NCBI RefSeq assembly: GCF_009389715.1
Contig: NC_052399.1
Location: 9,364,585 to 9,428,584, forward strand
From: Phoenix dactylifera
Lineage: Eukaryota; Streptophyta; Magnoliopsida; Arecales; Arecaceae
Direction of reading: 5' to 3'
Length of the DNA: 64,000 nt
The position numbers and the translations under genes were made by a program. Below the pieces are notes generated by a model. It saw only the letters and a program-made list of their open reading frames with translations, was not told the DNA's origin and ran no database searches. Numbering within the stretch: position 1 is the first letter of the stretch; every line of letters begins with the position of its first letter. Shown here one piece after another: positions 1-12,065 of the stretch.

Positions 1-2518
1 GTTGGAAGGACCATCACAGGTCCAAGTAAGCAAGCAATTTTTTTGGTTAGAAAGAAAAAAGAAGAGCTGAAATAAAAACTTAATTTTGAACTTCTCAATT
101 TCATGTTGCATTCATTCTCTTTCCAGAATCACCTTCTCGAAAGCCAAGAAAGGCAGCTGTCTGAGCTACTAAACGAACAGGTGAATCATATTAGCTTCAC
201 AACCTACATGGTGAATAATATTAGCTTCTACGTGTATTTTATGAAATTTATAAGCTTTCCTTCCTTTTTTTTTAATTTTAGAGCAACTTGGTTCAAGTAA
301 GGAATAGCTGTCTCTTTTTTCTTTTAGAAAGATCTACAAGGAAAATTCAAACTTTCAAGTTCTCAATCTCATGCTGCATTCGTGTTGTTTCCAGAATTGC
401 CTGCCTCAAACTCAAGAATTGCAGCTTCCTGAGCCGTTAAACACACAGGTAATAGTCCTTTGGTGATTTGAGTATCAACTCGTCTTTTTGCCCATATCTT
501 GCATTCAAATCTCTCAAACTGAACTTGAAAAATAATTGGTAACATTAATTAAAAGCTTAATGTTCCCATTATTCAAATTATACAATACTAGTTGTTTCCC
601 AATGTTGATTAGTTTTCCAATGTGGTGAATAAGCAGACAGATGCATATCCAAGTGGACCATCAACTTACATCCCTGTACAAGAAAACTGGTGCCAGCAAG
701 GTCAACATAACTCTGAAGTGCAAAGGTGATACTCTTTATGCTCCTAATTTGCCTGTAGCAACTATCATCATCATCTTTCACAATATAGATACATTAAAAA
801 TATGCATATGCAATACAATTGGAGGATCATAGGAGGTGCGATGAAAGAGTTGAGTTGCTGACATAACAAGATCATGACAAGACAAGCTCATTTGAATTAC
901 ACTTCAGTAATTGAGTTATGTACTGTACGTGTGTGTATGTATGTATTATTCATATATACATGCATATGAGAGTACATACATATATTGCCAAATTCAATAA
1001 TAAAAGAAGTATTTAGTAAATAGTAATTAAACAGGGAATATTTTGGAATATTTCTATTATATCTGAGCACCAAAAGTTAATTGGATAATGATACATGAAG
1101 AGGATTGCTATGTCACCACATGGTAAACTGCTCCTAATAAGGGCAATTAGTTATTTTGATGATGAATATATGTTCAACTTTCTAACTATGACTCATAATA
1201 ATTAGTAGCAAACTATAATGGTGGTTATATTTTCCTTTTTTCAGAAGAAAAGATCTCTATTCTCCACTGAAAAATGAAGACTAAATCTTAAGTTTAATGA
1301 AACCTTTTATTGGATTTGAACCGATGACTTATGCCTTACTATGGCATTATTTTATTGCAGAGTTAGAAGGGCCCATTTAATTCAATTCATGAATTTTCAA
1401 TCCATTATGAGTCTAATGAATATATGTCTACATATACGTATATGTATGTATGTGCATATATGCATAGAGGTTCATACAACAACCATCGAACAAAAAAAGT
1501 ACATAGAATCGTAACATAAAAGTAGGAAAATCTCTTTGGATTTAGGAAGACCACTAGATTCTATTAACAATTCCAAGAAACTGTTCATACTATTATCATA
1601 GTATGATAATAATCGGGGGGACATGCCTCTATGGTTCAATGGTTGAGGACATCTCACTTTCAAAGAGGCAGTAGGGATTCGACTTCCTAAAGTTGATCAT
1701 AGAACTATTCTTAAAAATATAAAATATTTTTTCAGAAATATTTTTTCTCAATAGAGATTTTTAATAACCTCTTGTGTACTTTTCCTTAATATTTTTTCCC
1801 AATATGTTTGGGCTCTCTTTGAAATTTGGTTGGTCAACAAGGCCCATGAAGGACAAGATGAGAGCCCTTCGGCGTTGGCTGGCTTAGCCCATGTAGGTGA
1901 GGGCAGCCTCACTTGATATATGGTAGTGTGTAGGGACCTAGTCTTCTTTTCTATACCACAAAAGAAAAAAAAAAAGGAAAGGAAAGATGGATGAGGGGAA
2001 TACCTGTTTGAAATCCGAAAACTTGAACCACTGTTTTATTTGTAATAGAATATATCAAATGGCATGTCTTGTTTGATAATATTTGGCTGTGGAATAACCA
2101 AGTAAAAACATATGTGCTACCTGCTTAATCTCTCCTTTCTTTTTTGTGTTTCTGCTTGATCTTAGCCTGCCATTCCCCTCGGCATACGATCTGCAAAGCA
2201 ATATATTGAGCCAACCTCCAGCCCAACATCTTCCACTTCAGAATGCTTGCAATCCAAGTCCTCCTTTTCCACAAGCAAGTGCTGCATATGCGTCTCAAGA
2301 CATTGCAGGGGAGCCCACCAATGCTGTAATATAAAGCTCACTGCTGATTTTGCCATATATAAATTCAAGTCGTATCTTTGGTTCATGAGAACTAATTCAA
2401 TATCTTCTTTTCATGATAGGGAACAAGCATGCTGCCATCAATGGAGTCAACGACAGAGGAGATTGATTGCTCATACATGTTCACGGACAGCTGTTTTTCA
2501 GATGATATAGACTTTTAG
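1..2518 (+). CDS. 3' end of an unidentified plant gene (partial, small tandem exons)
   Basis: The gene enters from the left edge, so only its C-terminus is visible. Exons consistent in frame and with GT-AG borders are 1-25, 127-180, 282-296, 395-448, 637-725, 2166-2325 and 2420-2518, ending in TAG. The two 54-base exons encode related 18-residue peptides (NHLLESQERQLSELLNEQ and NCLPQTQELQLPEPLNTQ). The tail is rich in P, S, Q and N and ends acidic (TEEIDCSYMFTDSCFSDDIDF, split here over two exons in family terms but one exon in the DNA). Very small exons, a Gln/Leu-rich helical stretch and a Pro/Gln-rich acidic tail would suit a transcription factor, for example a MIKC*-type MADS protein, but I see no diagnostic domain, so this is only a guess. 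The DNA-binding or catalytic part would lie upstream of the window. The exon chain is inferred from splice signals and phase. Confidence 0.5.
1625..1697 (+). pseudogene. tRNA-Glu(UUC)-like relic, plastid type
   Basis: The stretch GAGGACATCTCACTTTCAAA, followed by AGAGGCAGTAGGGATTCGAC, closely follows the anticodon arm, variable region and T arm of chloroplast trnE-UUC as I know it; the anticodon TTC sits in the loop. The 5' acceptor strand begins GCCTCTA but the 3' end (AAAGTTGA) no longer pairs with it, so this is not a working tRNA. It lies in the last large intron of the partial gene at the left edge. It could be a short nuclear insertion of plastid DNA or a tRNA-derived retroposon. Confidence 0.6.
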
Positions 2519-3809
2519 AAGACGAGCAATAGAGAACTCATTATAGACTTGTTCAGTTGTTGATCTTGGATGTTGTTAGCTTCTTTCTGCAATCATTCTT
2601 TTTATCATTTGGATGGGTGTAATTGCAGCTCAATGCTGCTGCATCTTTCATCTTAACCATTTACAGCTAATGTTTGTGGATAACCATTTGATGGAAGAAT
2701 GTAAAACAGACTAGACTGCTAAGTAATTTTTCAAATATTCCTAGGCTTGTTCTTCGCACATCCTTCATTATTGTGGATGATTAGTTCAGCCTGATGATCC
2801 TTTTGGAATGCAAAAATTCTAGTTGACATGAACAGCTGTTGTTTCTCTTATAAAAAGCTTGTATCTACAGCATTTGTGCTCCATGATTTGATGTGGTTGT
2901 AGACAGATGATTTTAATTAGGTCACTTTCTTAGCAACAAAATGTATTTTCATCAGAGTAAAGGTAGATAGGCAACTTCAAGTTGCTAGTTCTGGCACAAC
3001 AGATTATGTCACACCAATGAATGAAACTGTTAACATGAATTGGGTGAGCAAACAAAATAATCAAAATCTACTAGAAATAAATAGTAAAATCTTGTTTAAA
3101 TATATCCACAAGAATCAACATGCAAAGCATTCAAAAATTTGGAGAAGTCATGTAGAGGTTCACAGTATAGTTCCTATATAATTGGCTACATAAGCTGCAA
3201 CCCAATCAATTGCATTATTTACTTCTCTCTCTCTATATATACATGTGTTGCCTCAAAGGAGTGACGAGTAATAATCATTTGCCAACAATCACGTACAAGT
3301 AGATGAGAGCCGGCCTTAGGAGAGCAATCTCCCCCATTCTCTTGCTAGCGTAGCCTAATATTCCCAAAGAAAAAAAATAAATCCAAAATAATAATATAAA
3401 ATAATCAAATTTGAATTAAGAATTGTTATATTTGATATATTAAGCTAATAACTTACGTAGGATGTGCTAAAAGAAAATCAGTAATATTACCATCATGACC
3501 ATCAGTTATCAAAAAACATGCTCCATCATTAAGTTCTAAAATATGTCAATAAGCATAAAAATAACTCTAGGCCTATCAAACACTTGAACAAGGATCTGAA
3601 TGCAAAACCTGAACCCGGATTTGCTTGTTATTTTTTATTTTTAATTAGTCTTAAGGCCTTTGACTGAAGGCAAGAAGGTGAAATAGGAGAAGAGAGCTAT
3701 ACACTGAATTTCATCGACGGAGAGAGGGCTCACCGTCGCCGCCGTCGCTATACTCTGCATCCATAAACATGACCACCGACCACCGAATGATAATTCGCAA
3801 AGATGTCCA
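2519..3809. other. Intergenic, no gene seen
   Basis: AT-rich spacer after the left-edge gene. It will hold that gene's 3'UTR just after 2518. No reading frame with recognisable content, no RNA gene and no repeat family was seen. Confidence 0.5.
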
Positions 3810-3962
3810 CCTCAACAATCCAAAGGAAGCTTGGATGATGCCAGCAAAATAAGTTGCTATGAAGACCAGCTTCCTGCATGCATTTGGATCAACAAATGGG
3901 TCCATTATTTTCTGAATCATGGAAGATAGAGGAAGGGGAACATCAATCAGCAACGGGACCAA
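3810..3962 (-). pseudogene. Sulfate-transporter (SULTR) exon relic
   Basis: Read on the minus strand, this piece encodes about 51 residues that resemble the SULTR membrane segment following the [19 protein letters not shown] helix: it contains DPFVDPNACRKLVFIATYFA and then GIIQASFGLLR. The relic ends in AG followed by GT, exactly where the intact transporter gene in this window (15605-20081) has an exon border after its GFFR. The relic therefore keeps an intron position and is a genomic copy, not a retrocopy. Its wording (ATYFAGIIQASFGLLR) is nearer SULTR group 3 than the group-1 neighbour; that is inference. I found no adjoining exons, and the upstream residues are degraded, so it is presumably dead. 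Confidence 0.6.
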
Positions 3963-5409
3963 TTGCTGTATCTCTTGAAGAACCGATTACAGCACAGATT
4001 AGAGATGGTGCAATTTTTGTATCTAGTCAAAACCATCGAGACGATGTAGTTAGTACCAATCAACATACCATGATTATAAGAATGCTAAGAAACAAAGAAG
4101 ATCACCAATTTGTTGCTATACTTTTATTGAACATCTCAGAGACAGTATTGGGTAGTCATTAAAAGAAACATACTTGAACAGTACTGGATAGAGATATAAC
4201 AATGTGAATTTCATGAGAAATAGAACAAGTGTAGATCTGGACTATAGAATTGGTATCTTTTATATGAATCTGAACTGATTACTTTCAAATGAAAATTATG
4301 TGAATATAAAGTGAATATTAACCAACCTACAAAGACCATACTGAGGGCTAAGCTTTGCAAAAAGATGCTAGACTGGAGAGTTGGAAACATACGTAAGAGA
4401 TTGGAGAGGTCAGAGGTGGCAGAAGTCATAGACCTCAAGCGCGTTGTTCACTCGAGGAATGACGAGTTATTTGCAAAAGATGATTTCTATTTGGGGGTTC
4501 CTGAAAACTTAGTGCAATGTCAATGATTTTCTTACTGTTATACTGGGATAAGAAGTTGGCTAGATGATTGAGCTGTTGATCGACTGATTGAAATGTTTTT
4601 CTTTTCTTTTCTTTTCTTTTCTACTTTCTACTTTCAAACATTTTCTCCCCTGACTTTTTTTTTTTTTTTGAAAAGACATTTCCATATCATTGGTTATGTC
4701 TAATTGAACAGTCTACCAAAAGCTTCGAGGGCCTATCGATCAATTTATCTTTATGAGCACTCCAGTTGTTATCCAATACTACGCCGTATATCATCTATAC
4801 AAATAGACCTTTCGAGAATCCAATTAATGCTTGAGGGTTGATACTTATGAGATCAAGATCACCTAATACCGTCGTAACGAGGCCAAGGACCCACCAAAAT
4901 TGAAAGTGGGCCTTGTGTGGCTGAGAAAAAGGTGCAACCGGCATATTTGGTCTTTGGGGGAACTACATTTCTTTCACCTTCCAAACCTGCAACTCAAGCC
5001 GGCCATATAACACGGCTGCACATTTTTTAGGATAGAGCCCTAAAGAATATGCTAGAGCTAAAAAACTTATCACAACCTCATTATCTATGAACAAAAATGA
5101 TCTCAATTCATAATAAACAACAAACTTATATAAAATTATCAGATTCATTCATCCAACTGGAAATAAAGATGTTCTATCTATTCATTTCTTACCTATGATC
5201 TTAACTAGCCAAGTACTACGCAACCTACAATTTTGAAAGAAAAAAATACAAGAAAGAATATGAGCTTTTCCAGCTCAGTAAAAATCCTGAGCTGCTGCAA
5301 CATAAGTAATAGGAAAACAATCACATGAATAATTTCAGGTAAAATGAAAATATGAATATCATATCGATACTCAAAAAGCTCATACAATTAATTATGCACA
5401 TAAGCTCTT
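3963..5409. other. Intergenic, no gene seen
   Basis: AT-rich DNA. An open frame at 4311-4526 (plus) has an unremarkable charged product with no recognisable family and no splice context. A short CTTTT-type run sits near 4598-4620. Nothing else is supportable. Confidence 0.4.
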
Positions 5410-5425
5410 ATTATCATCTTATCAA

Positions 5426-5482
<57 letters not shown>
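5410..5482. repeat. (AT)n microsatellite
   Basis: An essentially pure AT dinucleotide run of about 70 bases. This is a simple repeat in an AT-rich spacer with no adjoining gene. Confidence 0.95.
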
Positions 5483-5485
<3 letters not shown>

Positions 5486-5814
5486 AATTTAACTAATTGT
5501 TCAACAACAAATTCTTATGTCATATTATTTGTTTTTCATTAACTCGATTTCTAGATTTCATATCAATTATTTTTTCAATTTTGGACTAACCGAGATCATA
5601 ACTTAGTCCAAGACAGACAATCTCATGCATAAGTCCATGGACATTATACCACGCATAAATCTGTGGAGGCTATCCCATGCATAAGCTCGAGGTTGCCATC
5701 CTATGGCTAAATTAATCCAAACCATACTCATCAGTCTCATTTACAAGTTATATGCACTTGTGATCCAGGCATTCACTTCAAATCTCCTACCCGCGATCTC
5801 AATCGCCTCTAGTT

Positions 5815-6150
5815 TGGAGAATCCAGCTAAAGAAGAAAAGGCCAACCAAGGCGTCCACTTTAAATTTCCTACCTGCCATCTCAGTCACACCTAGTTTGGA
5901 GAATCCAATTAAAGAAGAAAAGGCCAACCAACCCATTAAATCTTTGCCAACCAACCCACTAAATTTTTTCAGCATTTTTTAGAATTATTGTCCTAAGATT
6001 TTGCTTCAGCCAACCCATTGAATCTTTGCCAACCAACTCATTAAATCTTTTCAGCATTTTTTAGAATTATTGCTCTAAGATTTTGCTTCAATCAACCCAT
6101 TGAATCATTTCAGTATTTTTAGAATTATTGTACTAAAATTTTGCTTTATT
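5815..6150. repeat. Short tandem duplications
   Basis: Two neighbouring repeat families are visible. The block CTAGTTTGGAGAATCCA, followed by AAAGAAGAAAAGGCCAACCA, occurs twice (near 5811 and 5892). The block CATTTTTTAGAATTATTG, followed by TAAGATTTTGCTTCA, occurs three times (near 5974, 6055 and 6115) with decay. A TATATAAAGG motif lies just after (about 6189). The whole stretch may be a degenerate LTR, but I could not find its ends. Confidence 0.6.
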
Positions 6151-6599
6151 TTTCTTGTCTTTCTACTTATGTGTAGCTCGTCCTTATTATATAAAGGCCC
6201 CACTCCTTTTTATTGGGATCATTGAAGTATTGTTTCACAAGTTCTCTATTAGTGTGATCGCAGGAGAGCAATGTGCTTGCTCTTTCTCTTCCATCCTTCA
6301 TCGAAGACGACGTGCTCGCCTTGACCGGCTTCCCCTGCGTCAATTTGTCAAATCAATTTCTACTTACACTCTAAATTTCCTATGAAATTCAAGATAATAT
6401 TGTTCACATATTTATATTTCCGAAATATGATACATATACTATTCTGCAAGTATATTCATACTGAAGATTATATAAAATATACTATCACATGTTCAGTATC
6501 TCTGATTGTATGGTGCCGTCCTTCAGACCACCAGGTATACCAAAGTCTCTGAACTTTCAGGGCATCCTTTACCGACGGCTTCCTCGTCTTCCGGTGTAA

Positions 6600-7420
6600 T
6601 CGGGGCAGGGGCGCTACAGGGGAGCCTAGGGAGCCGCCAGCTACGCGTGCCGCTTCACCGAGATGGAGCGCCTCTGGCAGGAGCACGCCCTTGGGCGGCC
6701 CATCTTCCCTAAGGCCATCGGCGAGCTCCACGCCCTCACCGGCCTCGTCGACCCCTCCAAAAGCACCGGCGTCGCCAACGCCGGGCTCATCTACTTCCAC
6801 GACCGCCCCCTCGCCATGTCGGAGGACGACTTCCCCTACCACGTCCGCGTCACCCCCTCTAGCGACCTCGAGACCGTCGGACGCTACGACTTCGACGGCA
6901 AGCTCCACTCCGCCATGATCGCCCACCCAAAGCTCGACCCCGTGTCCTGTGAGCTCTTCGCTCTCAGCTACGTCGTCATCCAGAAGCCATATCTCAAGTA
7001 CTTCCGTTTCTCCCCTGCCGGCGAGAAGTCACCCGACGTCGAGATCCCCCTCGACCAGCCGACCATGATGCATGACTTCGCCATCACTGAGAATTTCGTC
7101 GTGATCCCCGACCAGCAGGTGGGGTTCAAGATCCAGGAGATGATCCGCGGTGGCTTGCTGGTCGTCTACGACCGGAGCAAGACCTCCTGTTTGGGACTTC
7201 CAAGCACGCCGCAGACGCGTTGGAAGTGGGTCGACGTCGCGGACTGCTTCTGCTTCCACCTCTGGAACGCATGGGAGGATCCCGGCACCGGTGAGGTCGT
7301 CGTCGTCGGCTCTTGGATGACGCCGGCCGTCGATGGTGCGATTGTCCTGGAGGACGCTATCGAGGATGGAAGGATTGGCAAAGACGACGTTATCCCCCCG
7401 TACTTGGAGCGTACTCCTTC
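6600..7420 (+). pseudogene. 9-cis-epoxycarotenoid dioxygenase (NCED)-like fragment
   Basis: GC-rich and uninterrupted by introns, in contrast to its AT-rich flanks. From about 6637 the frame reads [12 protein letters not shown], then [46 protein letters not shown] and [20 protein letters not shown], all typical of plant NCED enzymes, which cleave 9-cis-epoxycarotenoids to xanthoxin in plastids (abscisic-acid synthesis). Three of the family's four iron-binding histidines are visible, in [15 protein letters not shown] and CFHLWNAW. It is broken: a TAG interrupts the frame just upstream of SYACRF, the N-terminal half and transit peptide are missing, a stretch is deleted between IGELHA and LTGLVDP, and after SWMTP the sequence diverges before running into the truncated Copia LTR near 7505. 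NCED genes are naturally intronless, so absence of introns does not show retrotransposition. Confidence 0.8.
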
Positions 7421-7504
7421 ATTTTCTCCTCCATCGCCTCCAACAATATCCCCCGATGGGCAGCTTCCCCCGATCCGGATCCATCGCTCCCTCTCTCTTA
7501 CTCC

Positions 7505-7832
7505 TGATCGAGAAGAACAACTCTCACTCTCTTCTTCTCTCTCTTTTCTCGTGCGAAGAGACCAAAAGTCCTTCTTAATAGAGCATCAAAGGGTGGGATG
7601 TTTGATTCCTACTCAAATTCAACGTCCACTGAAAGATAAGACTTGATCACTACTAAAAGATAAAGATAACTATCGTCCATTAAAAGATAAGATTTGATTA
7701 CTACTAAAGAATAAAAAAAACTATCACCCACTAAAATATAAGACTTGATAACTACTAAAGAATAAGTTTTCTAGTAGAATAAAATAAGAAATAGAATTCC
7801 AGCATAAGTAGGATAAGCAATCATTCTCAATA
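7505..7832 (-). repeat. Truncated 3' LTR of the minus-strand Copia element
   Basis: It matches 12236-12569 in order and orientation, including the internal motif AGATAAGACTTGAT-like repeats and the shared AGAAGAACAACTCTC block. The outer third of the LTR is missing on the NCED side. Confidence 0.85.
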
Positions 7833-7859
7833 CTCTCTCTCATTGCGAAGTCTATGTTG

Positions 7860-9280
7860 ACAACCTTGAGCTTGCTGCGCAAATCTTCAAACCGCTTGGC
7901 TGCCAATCCTTTGGTGAAGATATTTGCTAGCTGGTCCTTTGTAGAAATTGAAAGCAAATCAACCTCTTAATCTGCAATTTTTTTCTAATAAAATGATAAT
8001 GAACTTTAATGTGCTTTGTCCTTACATGAAATACCAGATTCCTCGCCAAATGGATTGCACTCTCATTATCACAATAAAGAGGAACAATATAGTCAGTATC
8101 CTAACCTAAATTATCAAGCAACCTTATGAGCCAAGTTAATTCCTGAATTGCTATCACAGCCACATGATACTGTACCTCTGTAGAAGATAATGAAATAGTA
8201 GGTTGTCTCTTACGGCACCAAGAAACACTACCAAGTCCTAAGCTAAAAGAATAACCAGTGGCAGACCTACGTGTGCCTATATCACCAGCATAGTCTACAT
8301 ATGTTAAACATACTAACTTGACTAAAGAATTATTAGTATATAAAATATCATAATCAACAGTCTTAGCAATATATCTCAGGATCTGTAAAACTACATCAAG
8401 GTGTGGCCACTGAAGACACTACATATATCGGCTGACAATGCTAACTGCATAAAAAATATTTGGCCTTGTGATGGTTAAGTAGATCAAACTACCCAAAATC
8501 TGTCTATAAATAATAAGATCATCAAGAAGTTTGCTATGCTCTCTACTCAACTTTAAATTTGATTTAGTTGGTATCCACATATTCTTGCAATTAGCCAGTC
8601 CATACTTATTCAATAAATCAACAGTATATTTTCTTTGGCAAATAAAATAGCCATTCTTAAGCTTAGCTACTTCAATGCCAAGGAAATATCTCAATTCACC
8701 AAGTTTTTTCATCTCGAACCTAATAGATAGCTAGCCACGAACATTGCAGACCTCATCAACATCATCACTAGTAACAATCAAATCATCACATAAAGGCAAA
8801 CAATTACTATACCTTTACTAATATACTTTACAAATAAACTAAAGTCTGCAGAAGATAGAGAATAGCTACAAAATAACAAATACTCTATAATTTTTCCATA
8901 CCATGCTCTATGTGCTTGTTTGAGACCATACAAAGCTTTCCTAAGTCTGCAAACAAACTCAAGATGAGAAGAGTCAGCAGAATCAGGAGGCTACAACATA
9001 TAAATATCTTTATCAAGATCATCATATAAGAAAGCATTCTTGACATCCATCTTCCACAACCACCAACTTTTGCTTGCTGCTAAGGGAATAAGTACTCTGA
9101 TAGCAGTTAATTTTGCAACTGGACTAAAGATCTCATCAAAATCAACTCCATACTTTTGTGAAAATCTTCTTGCTACAAGCGTAGCTTTGTAGCGTTCAAT
9201 AGTGCCATCACTCTTCCTCTTTACCTTATAAACCCACTTACAAGAAATAGGAGAAACACCACTAGGTAAAGAAACCAAAT
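7860..9280 (-). pseudogene. Copia reverse transcriptase and RNase H remnants
   Basis: Separate open pieces on the minus strand carry Copia landmarks: a GWVYKVKR-like RT entry motif and KMDVKNAFLYDDL near 9284-8991, ELRYFLGIEVAK near 8712-8680, LTITRPNIFYAVSIVSRYM near 8480-8420, and the RNase H end DQLANIFTKGLA near 7935-7895. The pieces are separated by stops and shifts and cannot make a working enzyme. They belong to the 7505-12569 element. Confidence 0.85.
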
Positions 9281-9699
9281 CCAATGTCTCATTCTTATTA
9301 AAAGCTGAAGTATCTTTTTTTGTGGCATCCTCTCAAACACCAATGCCTTTAGCCTCATCATATGAAGTTGGTTCTTGCTGATCAACAATAGTAGAAGCAT
9401 AACAATAAGTAATAGAAGAATAATTCCAATCTCCATACCTGTCAACTGCTTTCTTCTTTCTTTTGCTTTTCTACAATGGTGATAGATCCTCGAAAGCTTC
9501 AGGTTCAACTTCATGTCTTCTTCTTCTCTAATACCATGTTCATTTTTCTTAGAATTTGAGGCATGCACTCCAGTTTTCTATGAACTTTTAAGAGTACCCA
9601 AAATAGCAAAGATGAGGAAGGCTCTGGCTGTTGAACTGAAGAAGGGGAAGAAGATTCACCAATTTTTGTAGAACCAACATCCTTCTGAGATACTAAGTC

Positions 9700-11180
9700 C
9701 TCATCCTGATCTAAACTTACCAATTAGGAAATAGGATCCATCAGAAGACCACCAAGAAGAGCTCTCATCAAAAATAAAATGTCTGGAGATATAAATCTTC
9801 ATTGTTTTAGGATTAATGCATCTCCAGCCTTTCGTAGCCTCATCATAACTAAGAAACATACATCTAACAGACTTCTTATCTAACTTATTAGAGAATACAT
9901 CATAATCATGCACAAAGCAAACACATTGAAGCACACAAAGATGAGAAATATCAGAACATTTTCCAAACAATTTTTCATATGGAGTCATATTATCAATACT
10001 TCTCAAAGGTGTCCTATTAAGAATGTAAACCGTTGTCTGCATGCATTCTGCCCAAAATTCATGCTTCACATATTTTGTATAAATCATACTATAGATGGCC
10101 TCAAATGGATGTCTATTCTTTCTTTCTGCCACACGATTCTGTTCAGGAGTACCTAGGCAAGTAAAATGTCTAGTAATGCCATATCTCATCAGATAGTTAG
10201 AGAATTCCTTTGAAATATATTCTCCATCAACATCGGTTCTTAAGCAACCAATTTTTAATTTAAAGATATTTTCAACCAAATTCTTAAATTAGAAAAATTT
10301 CTCAAACACTTCTGACTTTTCTCTAACAAAATAAACCCAAGAATATCTAAAGAAATCATTAGTAAAGATAACTGCATACCTCAAACTGATAAAAGATGAA
10401 GTACTAATCATTTCTGTGAGATCTGAATGCATATTTCCATACTGGCAATCAATGCAAATAGTGCTAGTATTGACATTCATCTTGGGAAGCCCATTAACTA
10501 GTCTCCTGCTCTACATATCTTGAAGTCTGACATATTCACATGAGCCAATCTAGCATGACATAAATCAGCAGTATCATGCTTAAGAGTTCGATCAACATAA
10601 GAATTACCGGTAGACATGACATAAAGCTTGTTCACTTTCCTGCCTGGAGTAATAAACTTTTCAGAAGCTTTAACATTAGCATAAATCTTCGCGGTGTCAG
10701 GTTCAAATTAAACATAATACCGTTTGTCGATGATTTGTGAAACAAAAGTCAAATTTTTGTTCATGCCAGGCACAATAAACATTATTTACGAAAATAGAAG
10801 AACAAGTAGATGATATGAGAGATAAATCACCAATATTTTTGACAGAATAAAGTGAATCATCGACAGTAGCAATAGCATCAGAACCAATATAATCACGTAG
10901 AGAATCAAATATCTTTCTATGATCGGTCAAATAATTAAAACACCCAGAATCAATAATTCAATTATGAGCAACATTAATATCTAACACGTGACAAGAAGTA
11001 GAAATACATGCATTCTAGCTATCGAGACAACTGAAATCAACAATAGAAGTTGTGAGAGCCTAACTACTAGTTTTCTTCTCTCTCCCATTATCTGAAGTAA
11101 AGGATGCAATATTAGATTGTTTGAGCTTCACCCTACAATCTTGAATTTTGTGGCCAAATTTTCTACACCTATGACAATTC
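9700..11180 (-). pseudogene. Copia gag zinc knuckle, protease and integrase remnants
   Basis: The zinc knuckle (CHRCRKFGHKIQDC) lies near 11175-11130 and the protease aspartate motif DSG near 10940. The integrase core shows a DVDGEY block near 10230, a TPEQNRVAERKNR block near 10150 and a later EMPYEKLFGK-like segment near 9980-9960. Interruptions occur between and within these domains. Function is lost; this is the central part of the 7505-12569 element. Confidence 0.8.
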
Positions 11181-12052
11181 CCTTTGAATTTGTAATCTTT
11201 CTTCTGATTAGAATTTTTATCCTTCTCAAATTCTCAAACTGGCTTTTTTTCTAAATTTTTAAATTTACTATTCCACTTCTTATTTTGATTTTTACTCCCA
11301 AAAAATAAGCTCTCTTTTTTTAGGGAATATAGTCAAATCACGCATCTAAGTATTAAGTGCTTCTTGATTAATAAGTATATTTTCTAACTTTGTTAAAGTA
11401 GGTTGTTGAGTCCATTCAGAAATAGCAAGCATATAAACACTACACTCCTTATTCAAACCATGAACTGACAGTCTATGCCATTCATTTTTACCATAACGAG
11501 AGTTTAGATCAAGCTCATCAAACAATTTTTTTTTTTAAGAAAATATTGGGAGATTGTAAGATTATCTTATTTGAGAACACCAATCTCGTTCTCTAAATAT
11601 TGAAGCCGAGCCTCATTAGACTTCGAGTGGAGAGCAGCAAAAATATCCCATACTATTTTCGGCTCCTGTATATCTTAAATATGTTGATGATTTTCTTCAT
11701 CCATATTAAGCCTAAGAATATATATGGCATTTTCAGCTTTGATCTTCCACTTTTTTCTCGCTTCTGCATTATCAGGAGTTTCTGGTGGCTTTACTGTATT
11801 TGTTCCATTCACAATCTTCCATAAATCTTGCTTAATCAAATAAGATTTGATGCAGGCCTTTCAATGCACATAATTAGTGTTATTCAATTTTTTTATCCCA
11901 ATACTAGAGATTGTAGTATCTTCAGTCATGATGATTTATCTCTTGAATCGCCAAATATGATCTACACATTTACACCGCCGCACAGCGAATTACTAGAAGC
12001 TCTTCAACTATGCCGAATTACGAACACACAAATAACTGATCTTTAAGCCTAT

Positions 12053-12065
12053 GGCTTTGATACCA
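12053..12065 (-). other. Primer-binding site (tRNA-Met type)
   Basis: TGGTATCAAAGCC on the minus strand directly follows the 5' LTR end (TTTTACA). It matches the usual plant Copia primer site TGGTATCAGAGC with one change. Confidence 0.85.

Noticed and set aside
6468..6926. Minus-strand open frame of 152 codons rich in Gly, Val and Glu
   Set aside because: It is the antisense of the GC-rich NCED-like coding strand; such mirrors stay open because of GC-rich third positions.
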